Shown here: positions 8,479 through 16,741 of the stretch, piece after piece
Numbering within the stretch: position 1 is the stretch's first letter
Layout: each line of letters opens with the position of its first letter
From: Novosphingobium sp. PhB165
Lineage (GTDB): Bacteria > Pseudomonadota > Alphaproteobacteria > Sphingomonadales > Sphingomonadaceae
NCBI RefSeq assembly: GCF_004341845.1
Contig: NZ_SLVB01000007.1
Span: 62,001 to 126,000, forward strand
Length of the DNA: 64,000 nt
Direction of reading: 5' to 3'
Program-made: the position numbers and the translations under genes
Notes under the pieces: model-generated
Database searches by the model: none
Told to the model about the DNA's origin: nothing
The model's input: the letters and a program-made list of their open reading frames with translations, nothing else

Positions 8479-9465
8479 ATGGCTATCAAGGCTTCAAAGC
8501 GTATCTGCGCCCAGGCGGGACTGCTGCTTGGCGCAGCGGTCTTGACGACTGCCACAACCGGTACTGCCACAGCACGCGGCGTGCAGATGGTCTCGATCAA
8601 CATTCCCGTACAGCCCCTCGCCGCCTCCTTGACCCAGATCGGACGGGCGACGAGCGCGGAAATCATCTTTACCGCATCGGATGTGCGCAGCCGTCAGGGG
8701 CAGGCACTACGTGGCAGCTACTCGACCGAACAGGCGCTCTCGCTCGTGCTGCAAGGCACCGGATTGATTGCGCGCCGCACCCCGCAAGGCGCCTACCTTG
8801 TACAGGCAGGCGCAACCGAACAGGCGGAACCGGTGGGAAACGCGCCCGCCGAGCCGGTCACGGAAAAGGGCGTCTCTGAAATCATCGTCACGGCGCGCAA
8901 GCGTGATGAGCGGGCCGTCGATGTTCCCGTGGCGATCTCGGCCCTGTCGGGCGCCGATCTCGAACGCTATGCAACGAATTCGCTCACGGCCATCAGCGAG
9001 CGCATTCCGCAGCTGGTGATAGGCGAGTCCACCAACCAGACCGGGGGCTCGATCAACCTTCGCGGGATCGGCGCGGGCCTTGCGAACCCGTCGACCGAGC
9101 AAGCCGTGACGCTGAACATAGACGGCATTCCCATCAGCTACGGTAACGCCGTAAGGCTGGGGCAATTCGATCTGCAACGGGTCGAAGTCCTCAAAGGTCC
9201 ACAGGCGCTGTTCTACGGCAAGAACAGCCCCGGCGGCATCATCTCGCTGATCTCCGCCGATCCCGGCTCCACATTCGATGCGCGGCTGCGCACCGGATAC
9301 GAGTTTGCCGCCAATCAACGCTTCGCCGAGGGCATCGTGTCCGGGCCGCTTTCCCGCTCGGCCGCGAGGGCGCGATGCACGAAATCGCCGATGCCGTGGA
9401 ATATCTCGTTTCGGACCGGGCCTCCTTCATCAGCGGCACCGACCTCTTGGTCGATGGCGGGCTGA
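8479..9465 (+). pseudogene. TonB-dependent receptor, barrel lost and fused to dehydrogenase tail
   Basis: The N-terminal half is a normal FecA-like receptor: signal peptide (about residues 1-35), STN domain starting INIPVQPLAASLTQIGRATS, TonB box SEIIVTARKRDE and a plug domain with INLRGIGAG, VEVLKGPQALFYGKNSPGG. Barrel sequence starts (RTGYEFAANQRFAEGIVSGP) and then stops abruptly near 9350. Beyond this point the same reading frame codes an unrelated tail, while the +1 frame reads the C-terminus of a short-chain dehydrogenase. A normal receptor of this class is 700-1000 residues, so the barrel of several hundred residues is gone and the protein cannot form a channel. The ribosome-binding site (GAGAGGGGAAAC) and start ATG are intact. 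Confidence 0.88.
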
Positions 9466-9488
9466 GCGCAGCCCTCAACTCCTTGTAA
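9351..9488 (+). pseudogene. C-terminal remnant of a short-chain dehydrogenase/reductase
   Basis: In the frame running through ATG 9375 to TAA 9488 the translation reads FPLGREGAMHEIADAVEYLV, then SDRASFISGTDLLVDGG and SAALNSL. This is the standard end of a classical SDR (PLGR.G..EIA..V.YL.SD.ASF.SGTDLLVDGG). Nothing of the Rossmann nucleotide-binding half or the Ser-Tyr-Lys site precedes it; it is directly joined to the TonB-receptor plug/barrel sequence. The remnant most likely arose from a deletion that removed the receptor barrel and the first part of a downstream SDR gene. Confidence 0.85.
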
Positions 9489-9637
9489 TCGTTCCGTGAC
9501 TTCCGCGACGCGAGGTCGGCATCCAGAAGGAATTTCAGGCACAACGAAGTTTACGGTCCCTCCTTGCCCGGTCGGCGATCATCGCCGGCCGGGTCCTTTC
9601 TCGGAAGGGGCTGATCCATGGAAAAGGTGAGAAAGAC

Positions 9638-9772
9638 TTGAGCAGCAAGACGGCACTGGTAACCGGCGGAGCATCCGGGATCGGCAAGGCCTGTTCCTGG
9701 CTATGCCTTGAAGCCACCGGCTATGTCACGGGCCAGACGATCGGCGTGAACGGCGGCCGCATCCCCTCCTGA
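9638..9772 (+). pseudogene. Internally deleted short-chain dehydrogenase mini-gene
   Basis: A 44-codon frame with TTG start behind AAAGGTGA. Residues 2-16 read SSKTALVTGGASGIGKA, the complete nucleotide-binding N-terminus of an SDR, and after a junction near residue 20 it continues TGYVTGQTIGVNGGRIPS, the C-terminus of an SDR. The roughly 200 residues that normally separate these two pieces, including the catalytic Tyr-x-x-x-Lys, are absent, yet the frame is kept. It follows the other SDR remnant by 150 bp. Not functional as a dehydrogenase. Confidence 0.85.
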
Positions 9773-9783
9773 CCAGAGCAGCG

Positions 9784-9814
9784 CTCCCTATCGTCTCTGA
9801 AAGACCATAGGGAG
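9784..9814. terminator. Stem-loop after dehydrogenase relics
   Basis: CTCCCTATCGTCT and AGACCATAGGGAG pair over 13 bp with one mismatch, with a CTGAA loop. No T-run follows, so it may be a rho-dependent or bidirectional terminator. The remaining stretch to 10017 holds no gene that I can support. Confidence 0.45.
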
Positions 9815-10017
9815 ACCCCATGCTAGGCCTGATCGAAGGTCTCGAACCGCAGGCCCTCGTCACCCTTCCCCACCTAACCGGCATGCGGAGACGGCAGGTG
9901 GGCGGGGATGATCAGGGGCGACCGCTCAAGGCTCGGTCGGCAACCACTTGTGCCGGTTTTCTGTGACGGATGGCCAGTCGTCGAGACTGCCTCGACACGC
10001 AAAAGGGACGAGCGACG

Positions 10018-10034
10018 GATGAATTCAATTCATC
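10018..10034. promoter_or_regulatory. 17-bp perfect palindrome upstream of diguanylate cyclase
   Basis: GATGAATT-C-AATTCATC is a perfect inverted repeat with 8-bp arms, placed 42 bp before the ATG at 10076. A TATAAT hexamer follows at 10043-10048. It looks like an operator overlapping the promoter; the regulator is unknown. Confidence 0.5.
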
Positions 10035-10075
10035 ATCTATGATATAATTACGTTTATGCCATAGGTCGCGCCGCA

Positions 10076-11836
10076 ATGGTTTGCGAATCGTCCGTCCTGC
10101 GCCTCTTTCTAAAGGTCCTGATCGCCTCTTGCATGATTGCGTGCATGGGGCTCGGCTGGTCGGCGCCCGCATCTGCCGACGTGCTGCGGATCGGTCGCCC
10201 GCTGTGTCATGCGGTCAGCCCGACGGTTGCGGAAGATGACGGCGGACTCCCGACTTTCGCCTGCAGCGGCGAGCCCGAAGGCTATCAGCGGGGAACGCTA
10301 TGGCTCCATGCAATGCTGCCGCCGGAAGCGGACGAGCGCGACGATCTTTCGCTGATCGTCCATAGTTCACGGTTCGATCGTCTGATCGTCATGTTCTCCT
10401 ACGCCGACGGGGCCGTGGAACGCCAGGAGGTGCGCAGCGGCGATTTCGGTTCGCATTGGCGGGCAGGCGGCCAACTCGCCTTCCGCGCACCGCATCGTGA
10501 CAGGCCGCTGGTCGGCGTGACCATGCGGTTCGACAAAGTGGCTAGTGCACGCCTGCTGCGAATGAGGCTCGTCGGGCGAGGCGAGGAAGGTACGCAGACG
10601 ACGGGATTGGCCACCTCGATCGGCGCGGCACTCGTGCTGCTGTTGGCGGGCGCGATCTACAATGCCTCGCTGGCGTTTGCCGTGCGCAAACAGTTCTCGG
10701 CCTGGCAAGCGGCTTGGGCTGCCTGCATGTTCGTATGGGGCGCGTGCTGGTCGCAGCTCCATCTGTTCTTCTTTCCCGCCATGGCGGGCGCGATCTCCGC
10801 GCAAATCTGCACGGGTCTGTCATGTCTGGCCATTTCGCTCGCCACTCTGAGCGCTGTCACCGCGCTTGAAGAGCGCTGCGTCAGCCGCTGGCTGCGAAGA
10901 ACCGCGCTGTGGCTGACGAGCAGCGTATTCGCGCTCGGCATCCCGCTTTCGCTGATGCGGTCCGGGCCGATCGACATGCTTGGCAGCATTCTGGGCATCC
11001 TGATTCTCGCCAACCTGGTCGCGGTCGCATTTTGCATTGGGCAGGCCTGGCGGCGCGGGAGCAGCGAGGCGCGTAGTTTTACCGGAGCCTGGGCGGTGCC
11101 GATGATCGTCCTGGCCTCCACCAACTTCATCGATACGGACGCGATGTTCTGGGGCGGTGGATCGCAGATCCTCGTGCTCTTTGCGGCGGCCTGGCAGACG
11201 CTCTGGCTCTCCGTCGCGGCCTCGCGCTCGCATGCCCGCTTGCGCGTGGAGCGCGACATGGCGCGTCAAGCCGAAGCCCAGGCGCAGGAACTGGCGCGCC
11301 GCGATTCACTGACCGGGCTGCCCAATCGGCGCGGCTTCATCGAACGGGTCGGCACCGTCCTCGATACTTCGCACGGCAGAGGCGAAGCCGTGGCCCTGCT
11401 CCTGATCGACGTGGACTGGTTCAAGACGATCAACGACTTTTACGGTCACGAAGCAGGCGATGTCGTGTTGGCGGCAATCGCCCGCTGCATCGCACCTTAC
11501 GAAAGCCCGTCCTGCACTGTCGCCCGCCTCGGCGGCGAGGAATTCGCGGTGACAGTCGCTGGCCTTGAGGATTTCGAACTGATGCGCTTTGCAGACACCC
11601 TTCGGCAGAAGATAAGCGGCTTCGAACACGGCAATGCCATCGACAACCGCAAGGTTACGGTGAGTATTGGCATTGCGAAATCCAGCACGCGCGCCGATTT
11701 CCGCACGCTCTATCGTCTCGCTGATGAGGCGCTGTACGAGGCCAAGCGCGGCGGGCGCAACCAGGTTGCGATCCGCCTACTGGATGCGGCGGAGCCTGGC
11801 GACGACGATCTCGACCCGGTCGCTTTGGGAAACTGA
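10076..11836 (+). CDS. Membrane-bound diguanylate cyclase (7TM sensor + GGDEF)
   Basis: Makes cyclic di-GMP from two GTP. The 586-residue protein has an N-terminal signal segment (about 10-34), a periplasmic beta-rich domain of the 7TMR-DISM type (to about residue 180), about seven hydrophobic helices between roughly 185 and 390, a short coiled linker (RVERDMARQAEAQAQELARR) and a GGDEF domain beginning DSLTGLPNRRGF. The active-site motif is GGEEF (RLGGEEFAV), which supports activity; the upstream inhibitory RxxD site is not evident. The linker and sensor suggest control by a periplasmic ligand. The exported amidohydrolase starts 58 bp downstream and may be co-transcribed. Confidence 0.92.
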   Translation: MVCESSVLRLFLKVLIASCMIACMGLGWSAPASADVLRIGRPLCHAVSPTVAEDDGGLPTFACSGEPEGYQRGTLWLHAMLPPEADERDDLSLIVHSSRFDRLIVMFSYADGAVERQEVRSGDFGSHWRAGGQLAFRAPHRDRPLVGVTMRFDKVASARLLRMRLVGRGEEGTQTTGLATSIGAALVLLLAGAIYNASLAFAVRKQFSAWQAAWAACMFVWGACWSQLHLFFFPAMAGAISAQICTGLSCLAISLATLSAVTALEERCVSRWLRRTALWLTSSVFALGIPLSLMRSGPIDMLGSILGILILANLVAVAFCIGQAWRRGSSEARSFTGAWAVPMIVLASTNFIDTDAMFWGGGSQILVLFAAAWQTLWLSVAASRSHARLRVERDMARQAEAQAQELARRDSLTGLPNRRGFIERVGTVLDTSHGRGEAVALLLIDVDWFKTINDFYGHEAGDVVLAAIARCIAPYESPSCTVARLGGEEFAVTVAGLEDFELMRFADTLRQKISGFEHGNAIDNRKVTVSIGIAKSSTRADFRTLYRLADEALYEAKRGGRNQVAIRLLDAAEPGDDDLDPVALGN

Positions 11837-11894
11837 GGCGACCCACTTTCGAAGACAGGCACTGCGGAATTCGTTCAACGACGGCGGGATATCC

Positions 11895-12941
11895 ATGACA
11901 AGGTTGCATCCAACAAGAATGCGTTTTGGCAGCATCTTCGCCGCTGCAGCGGTGCTTTTGACGACGATCGGCGCCGCTGAACCAACCGTCGTTTCCAACA
12001 TGTCGATCGCGCCGATCGCGATCGATCATCACCTCCATGTCCATGCGCCGGAAATCGTCAAATTCCTGCCGCATATGTGCAACAGCCCGCAAATGCCCGA
12101 GGGGTGCAGCCCGGAATTTGTCAAAGCGAACACGGTAGAGGACCTGCTGGCGCAGCTCGACGCGGCCCATATTCGCGGCGGTTCGCTTCTCTCTACCGCC
12201 TATCTGGCTGAGACCGCATTTGCCGATCCTGTCGATCCCGATCACGCCTCCATTCTTCATGCAGGAAACGCTTTCACCGAAGCAGCAGCGCGGGCGCATC
12301 CGGACCGACTGATGGCCTTCATCAGCGTTAATCCGATAACGCCGACGGCACTGCCCGAGCTGGCGCGGTGGAAAGGCGATCCCTTTGTCACGGGCGTCAA
12401 ACTGCATCTGACCAACAGCGGCGTGGATCTCCGCAATCCAGATCATGTGCGCAAGTTAGCCGAGGTATTCCGAGCCGCTGCGGCCAACCATTTCGCCATC
12501 GTCATCCACATGCGATCTGAACGCACGGACTATGGGGCGCAGGATGTCCAGACATTCTTGCGCGACGTGCTGCCTGCCGCCGGAAATACGACCGTGCAGA
12601 TTGCCCATGCCGCAGGCTGGGGAGGGATAGACGCCAATACGCTCAGCGCGCTCGGCGCCTTTGCCGATGCGCTGGATGCCCGGCCGTCACTTCGCAAGCA
12701 CCTGTACTTCGATCTGGCAGAAGTCTGGGATCAAGACAGCAGCGAGACGGACATGGAGAAGCTGGTCGTCTTGATACGTCGCATTGGCATCAAGCAGTTC
12801 CTCCCCGCCTCTGACTGGCCCTTCTCATCCGATTTGGCGACATACTACAACCAGAGATACCCCCGGCTTCCGCTTTCAAATGAAGAGTGGGCGGTTATCC
12901 GTAGCAACACCGCGCCCTATGTTCCGCCGCGCATAAAATGA
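11895..12941 (+). CDS. Exported amidohydrolase-family protein
   Basis: Metal-dependent TIM-barrel hydrolase of 348 residues. An N-terminal signal peptide (to about residue 28, LLTTIGAAEP) is followed by the metal-binding HxH in IDHHLHVHAP, a lysine in VTGVKLHL, histidines in IVIHMRSE and QIAHAAG, and the terminal Asp in LPASDWPF, the normal order for the amidohydrolase superfamily (amidohydrolase_2). The chosen start is ATG 11895; the frame is open further upstream but overlaps the cyclase gene. Substrate unknown; the family includes decarboxylases and lactonases as well as amidases. The signal peptide places it in the periplasm. Confidence 0.83.
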   Translation: MTRLHPTRMRFGSIFAAAAVLLTTIGAAEPTVVSNMSIAPIAIDHHLHVHAPEIVKFLPHMCNSPQMPEGCSPEFVKANTVEDLLAQLDAAHIRGGSLLSTAYLAETAFADPVDPDHASILHAGNAFTEAAARAHPDRLMAFISVNPITPTALPELARWKGDPFVTGVKLHLTNSGVDLRNPDHVRKLAEVFRAAAANHFAIVIHMRSERTDYGAQDVQTFLRDVLPAAGNTTVQIAHAAGWGGIDANTLSALGAFADALDARPSLRKHLYFDLAEVWDQDSSETDMEKLVVLIRRIGIKQFLPASDWPFSSDLATYYNQRYPRLPLSNEEWAVIRSNTAPYVPPRIK

Positions 12942-12981
12942 CGCTCGGTTCATCGATACCCCTGCGAACCGGTTCCGTTCT

Positions 12982-13806
12982 TCAAACCCTTCTCTTCGGA
13001 TCAAGCGCGAGGACCGCAATGGCAAACTCTTTCGCAATCCATTTGCGCAAACGGTTGCGACTCGTTGCGGAAAGCGAAATCGACCAGCCACCTTGTTCGA
13101 CCTCGATCCATTCCTGCTTTTCTGCGTGCGAGACCAGAATGGCAATGTGCCGCCGACTGACGCCATAGGCGAGTGCTGCGCCTTTGCGCGAAAGCAGAGC
13201 CTTGGCCGGATCGGCGGCAATCAGTTCCATCAGGAACGGAAATCCGGCGACACGTTCGAGGAAAAAGCGAACTTCCGGCCAAGGCTCCAACACCGCAAGG
13301 CCACATGCCTCAACAACCCTCAAATGCCACGTTAGCAGGCGCAAGAGCGATCCATTGTCCGGCAACACCGGTCCGGTCACCCATGGCAAAACCGCCTGGA
13401 CGAAGACTTCAAGCCAAGCGATCAAAGCGGGTTGCAGCCATCCGCCAAACCGAAGCGGCTTCTCGCGCCGGCCCCCGCAATCCGGCAAGGGCGAGATAAT
13501 CTCCATACGGTCTAGATTGTCGCAGAGCGCCCTGACACGCCGCGAGGACGCGATAGCGCTGCCTGTCACCAGCTTGATGATCCTGGCAAGCGTTATTCCG
13601 CCCTCACCTTGCCGAGCAAAGCCGGTGGCAACGACGCTCATTTGACCCAGATCTCCAAAAACGAGGAGGCGTAGTGGATCTGCGCGAAACCAGCGCGACA
13701 TGCCCCCGCAAAACGTCTCAATCGCCACATCGAAGCGCGGGTCTGCCAAGATCGCGTCGGCCAGCCTCTTCGTGCGCCCCTGAAGTTCGCTCTCTCCTTG
13801 AGGCAA
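12982..13806 (-). CDS. Putative regulator with two winged-helix-like segments
   Basis: 274 residues, no family recognised with certainty. Two stretches have the spacing of winged helix-turn-helix units: ITLARIIKLVTGSAIASSRR with VRALCDNLDRMEIIS near residues 75-110, and AALAYGVSRRHIAILVSHAE with a following wing (WIEVEQGGWSISL) near residues 215-255. The central part is hydrophobic and Trp-rich but shows no clear membrane helix. The open frame begins at a TTG (13806); the real start could be internal, since AAGGAGAG lies just inside it. It stands convergent to the amidohydrolase. A DNA-binding role is inference from the helix patterns only. Confidence 0.6.
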   Translation of the reverse strand: MPQGESELQGRTKRLADAILADPRFDVAIETFCGGMSRWFRADPLRLLVFGDLGQMSVVATGFARQGEGGITLARIIKLVTGSAIASSRRVRALCDNLDRMEIISPLPDCGGRREKPLRFGGWLQPALIAWLEVFVQAVLPWVTGPVLPDNGSLLRLLTWHLRVVEACGLAVLEPWPEVRFFLERVAGFPFLMELIAADPAKALLSRKGAALAYGVSRRHIAILVSHAEKQEWIEVEQGGWSISLSATSRNRLRKWIAKEFAIAVLALDPKRRV

Positions 13807-14276
13807 TCAAGGCCTCGATCGAGGCTGTCTGCGCCCTAATGCGACCGACACCGGGGCAGGCCGAGGCGGCATTCCATGGCAATTCGCAGCCATAATGCCG
13901 CAATAATCCTGTAATGTTTTGAATGTGAATCAGAATAGAACCCGAATCTAAAGATAGATCGATGGTTAAGATATCAATAATATCCGAATTGAAAGTTAAA
14001 ATGATCGGATCTCGTTATTAGTGCAAAACGTTTCACTGCCAGGCATCAGCCGGCTGCTCCAATATGACTGTGAAGCAGATTTGTTGGCTAATTTGATTTA
14101 CGGATATTTGGCGCAACTGCGAGCGTATCACGAAACGAGCCGCAATTTATGGCTGTCGTTTCATTACACGCCTCAGGCGCGGTCAATCCGGAATCTTGTC
14201 TGTTTCGGTGGTGTTTTCGAGGGGCAAGATTTCACGATCGCCACCAGCCGAACCTTGATCAATGAGGAGAAGACCG
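13807..14276. other. AT-rich intergenic region
   Basis: The part from about 13905 to 14030 is markedly richer in A and T than anything around it (runs such as GTTAAGATATCAATAATATC). This is expected for a foreign promoter region or an island edge. It lies before the four-gene cassette. An open frame from GTG 14021 overlaps the next gene and lacks a ribosome-binding site, so I do not call it. AGGAG at 14265 serves the gene at 14277. Confidence 0.5.
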
Positions 14277-15203
14277 ATGGCGACAGTAGCACGATACAAT
14301 GCCGGAGCCGTGCAGGAAGGCGCAGCCTCCGAGGCTAAATTTGCCCGCGCACACGACTTTTTCCATGCGACACCGATCATTGCGCCGGTAACGGCATTGG
14401 CAATGCCGGGTGCTCCGGCGCCGGCCAACGCCCCCACCGCGCCGACGACACCGGGTACCGATCCTTCGGTTGCGACCGATCAGGGCAGCGTCCAGTTCCA
14501 TCTCATCGGCCAAAAGCCTGACGATCCGAAGTATTCGGACATCATGCAGGAGAACGCCGACAATCTCCTGGCGATGGGCGGGCTGATCTATGGCTACATG
14601 AAGAAGAGCTATCCTTCCATCAATCTGCAGACGATGGACATCGGCACCTGGGTGAATGTCGTCAAGAACCTGCCCGATCTTGCCATCGGCCAGCAAGTCG
14701 AGAAAACCTACACCAACCGCCTCGTTGGAGCCTCGGTATCGGGCGATTTCCTGAGCATGATCGCCAAGGCAATCATCACCGACGGCGCTTCGCTGCTCAC
14801 CGATTTCACGTCCTATCTCAATTCGATCGGCAACGTGGTGTTCAGCGCCAGCAACACCAAGGAATCCTACAACGTCGTCACCTGCACCTACCAGAATTAC
14901 TTGGTTTCCGATCAGATGGGCGGCTACTACGACTACTCGGCAATCGTGCTGCGGCAGATCAACTTCCTTGAATACTTCACCCAACTGAAGTCGAGCTGCG
15001 CCTCTGCGGAATACGTCAACATCGACATGAAGTACTCGGAGGTGACAACGCTCGTGCAGTCACGCCGCATTCGCCAGGGCGGTCCCGACTACAACCTCTT
15101 CCAGGGTCTGGTGAACGCCGACGCGACTGCCCAGTTCGCGAACGCCAACAACTTCTTCAACGGCGGCGGCACACCGCAGTCGCAGATCAAGCCAAGCGTC
15201 TGA
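14277..15203 (+). CDS. Unknown protein, first gene of the metzincin cassette
   Basis: 308 residues, family not recognised. The start ATG has AGGAGA seven bases upstream. Residues about 40-70 are a Pro/Ala/Thr-rich low-complexity linker (APAPANAPTAPTTPG). After it comes a structured region with many aromatic and Asn residues: YSDIMQENADNLLAMGGLIY, a helix-like GDFLSMIAKAIITDGASLLT, the cysteine-containing YNVVTCTYQNYLVSD and YYDYSAIVLRQINFLEYF. No signal peptide and no clear membrane helix. Three cytoplasmic-looking genes follow in the same direction, separated by GC-rich hairpins, so it is probably the first and most highly expressed unit of an operon. Function unknown; an effector or toxin role is conceivable but unproven. 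Confidence 0.75.
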   Translation: MATVARYNAGAVQEGAASEAKFARAHDFFHATPIIAPVTALAMPGAPAPANAPTAPTTPGTDPSVATDQGSVQFHLIGQKPDDPKYSDIMQENADNLLAMGGLIYGYMKKSYPSINLQTMDIGTWVNVVKNLPDLAIGQQVEKTYTNRLVGASVSGDFLSMIAKAIITDGASLLTDFTSYLNSIGNVVFSASNTKESYNVVTCTYQNYLVSDQMGGYYDYSAIVLRQINFLEYFTQLKSSCASAEYVNIDMKYSEVTTLVQSRRIRQGGPDYNLFQGLVNADATAQFANANNFFNGGGTPQSQIKPSV

Positions 15204-15210
15204 CCCAATC

Positions 15211-15239
15211 CCGGCGGGCGCCCTCAACGCGCCCGCCGG
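15211..15239. other. GC-rich intercistronic hairpin 1
   Basis: CCGGCGGGCGC and GCGCCCGCCGG form a perfect 11-bp stem with loop CCTCAAC, placed between the stop at 15203 and the ribosome-binding site AGGAGG of the next gene. No T-run follows. Could be a partial terminator or an mRNA stabiliser. Confidence 0.7.
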
Positions 15240-15263
15240 CCCTGTCCACTTAAGGAGGATCGG

Positions 15264-15797
15264 ATGATCAATCCCTATATCAGCGTGCAGGCGGGGGTCT
15301 TTGCAGGGCTACCAGGCAACCTTGGCGTGCCGTCGCTGGCCTCGCAGATCTGTGCCATGCTCGCCCGGCGCATTGCCGAGCCGCCCCAAGGTCGCGGCGT
15401 GCTTGCCCCAGACTGGTGGAGCCAGGCCTTCAACAGTATTCCGCTGCTCAGTGTCACAGCCTCCGGCACATCCTCGATTTCCGGGGCAAAGCCGGCAACT
15501 CTCGCCGCCTTGTGCCTCGGTGTCGGCGTCGTGAGCGACATACCCACGGCCCAGGACAAGTTGGCAAAGTGGATTTCAGGCGGCGCGGTGCCCCCCTCTT
15601 CCCTCAACAGCCTTGCTGTGACGGGAACCGCCAGTCTCATCAATCTGAGCCTTGCGTTCCTCGACGTGCCAGGCGGCAGCGTCACGCGAACGGACGGCAC
15701 CATCAATATCGGAACACCGGCGAACAAGCAGCAGCTGCAATCGATCTTCGGTACCGAAACGCCGCTTAGCAACGAGCCCTATTTCTGCGCGCTATAG
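15264..15797 (+). CDS. Unknown protein, second gene of the cassette
   Basis: 177 residues, no family recognised. Start ATG is preceded by AAGGAGGATCGG, a strong ribosome-binding site. The protein is rich in Ser, Ala, Leu and Gly and contains a motif-like WWSQAFNSIPLLSVTASGTS and a helix SLINLSLAFLDV. No signal peptide; two short hydrophobic stretches (about residues 78-92 and 120-135) are too weak for confident membrane helices. Ends in a cysteine three residues from the C-terminus (FCAL), which looks like a CaaX-type end but prenylation is not expected in bacteria. Its position between the 308-residue and 220-residue genes suggests joint function. Confidence 0.72.
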   Translation: MINPYISVQAGVFAGLPGNLGVPSLASQICAMLARRIAEPPQGRGVLAPDWWSQAFNSIPLLSVTASGTSSISGAKPATLAALCLGVGVVSDIPTAQDKLAKWISGGAVPPSSLNSLAVTGTASLINLSLAFLDVPGGSVTRTDGTINIGTPANKQQLQSIFGTETPLSNEPYFCAL

Positions 15798-15895
15798 GAC
15801 GCTTGAGGCGAAGCGGATCACACGACGCATAAGCGTGAGTGGCCGTCACAGCGCCTCACCGGGGCCAGAACCGGACGTGTCCGGATGCCCTCCAA

Positions 15896-15911
15896 TGCGG
15901 ATTTTTCCGCA
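15896..15911. other. Intercistronic inverted repeat 2
   Basis: TGCGGA-TTTT-TCCGCA is a perfect hairpin in the 212-bp gap between the second and third cassette genes. The same gap also contains longer, imperfect pairings (GAGGCG near 15804 with CGCCTC near 15853). Together they form a structured spacer. Confidence 0.55.
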
Positions 15912-16009
15912 CTTCTGCCCTTCCACAACCAAGCGGCCAAACGGCCAATGCCGGCGGTGTGGGCATCGTGGGCATCCCCTGCCGGCTCGCTTCTGAAAGG
16001 AGATTTGCA

Positions 16010-16672
16010 ATGACCGAAGTAACTGCAGGATGGGTCATCGTGGACCAAGCCGCCGTGATCGGCGGCATGTCATTCGGCCCCAACTGGCTCAAGGGCCGTC
16101 AGCGTAGCGGCCCTCTTACTCGGGGCTTCAAACACAATCTCATCGGCAAGGACATCGTCTTTCGCGGCAAGGGAAAGCACGCCTTCGGCGAGATCATCGC
16201 TCTCATGGGCACGATGGACGACGTCCTTGTACGTTGCGGGATTTACGAAGGGATGGTCCAGGAAAAGTTCGTCGCATCCGAATACGGCGGCGGCGACGAC
16301 CAGATCACCTTCGTTACCGAGAAAGAGGATATCGTCCGGGTCGATTATTATGCCTATGCTTTCAAGCCCGACAAAACCTACACATTTACCAGCCTGGTTA
16401 CGAATTTCGGCCTGAGGCTCACCGGCTTCATTCCAGGCTCAGGCCTTGGGGGCATGGCGCGCGAGTTCATCGAAGCATTGGGGACTCTGTTCGAGTACGG
16501 CTCAAAGTTCCGGAAGACCAATGCGTTCATCGACTTGATCACCGCTGACGAGGTCGTCGTCGTACTCACGGCCAAAAAGTCGCAGACGCGAGGAGCGCTG
16601 GTCGAACACAAGCATACCCACCGGCTCTCAACGCTGGCGAAGGAAATCGCCGATATTGTCAACGCCGGGTGA
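16010..16672 (+). CDS. Unknown protein, third gene of the cassette
   Basis: 220 residues, no family recognised. Start ATG 16010 has AAGGAG nine bases upstream; the open frame reaches back to 15839 but lacks a site there. The first 120 residues look like a beta-rich domain (GWVIVDQAAVIGG, DIVFRGKGKHAFGEIIALMG, DQITFVTEKEDIVRVDYYAY). A glycine-rich amphipathic stretch follows (LRLTGFIPGSGLGGMAREF) and a C-terminal VVVVLTAKKS strand and helix. The glycine-rich loop could contact a membrane or nucleotide but has no standard motif. Soluble, no signal peptide. Adjacent gene is a metzincin protease. Confidence 0.72.
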   Translation: MTEVTAGWVIVDQAAVIGGMSFGPNWLKGRQRSGPLTRGFKHNLIGKDIVFRGKGKHAFGEIIALMGTMDDVLVRCGIYEGMVQEKFVASEYGGGDDQITFVTEKEDIVRVDYYAYAFKPDKTYTFTSLVTNFGLRLTGFIPGSGLGGMAREFIEALGTLFEYGSKFRKTNAFIDLITADEVVVVLTAKKSQTRGALVEHKHTHRLSTLAKEIADIVNAG

Positions 16673-16685
16673 TGGATTGAGCGGC

Positions 16686-16709
16686 CGGCGGCGCTCGCAC
16701 GCGCCGCCG
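16686..16709. other. GC-rich intercistronic hairpin 3
   Basis: CGGCGGCGC and GCGCCGCCG form a perfect 9-bp stem with loop TCGCAC between the third and fourth cassette genes. Similar in position and base composition to the hairpin at 15211. Confidence 0.68.
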
Positions 16710-16741
16710 CCTGCACCTTCAATCGAGAAAGGAACCTTCCC

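Noticed and set aside
9815..10017. Short frame from ATG 9820 (MLGLIEGLEPQALVT...) after the hairpin
   Set aside because: Only about 50 codons with an Arg-rich end and no recognisable domain; likely chance or a decayed end.
14021..14338. Open frame from GTG 14021 before the metzincin cassette
   Set aside because: Overlaps the well-supported gene at 14277 by 62 bp, no ribosome-binding site, and ends in an Arg/Ser-rich out-of-frame tail.
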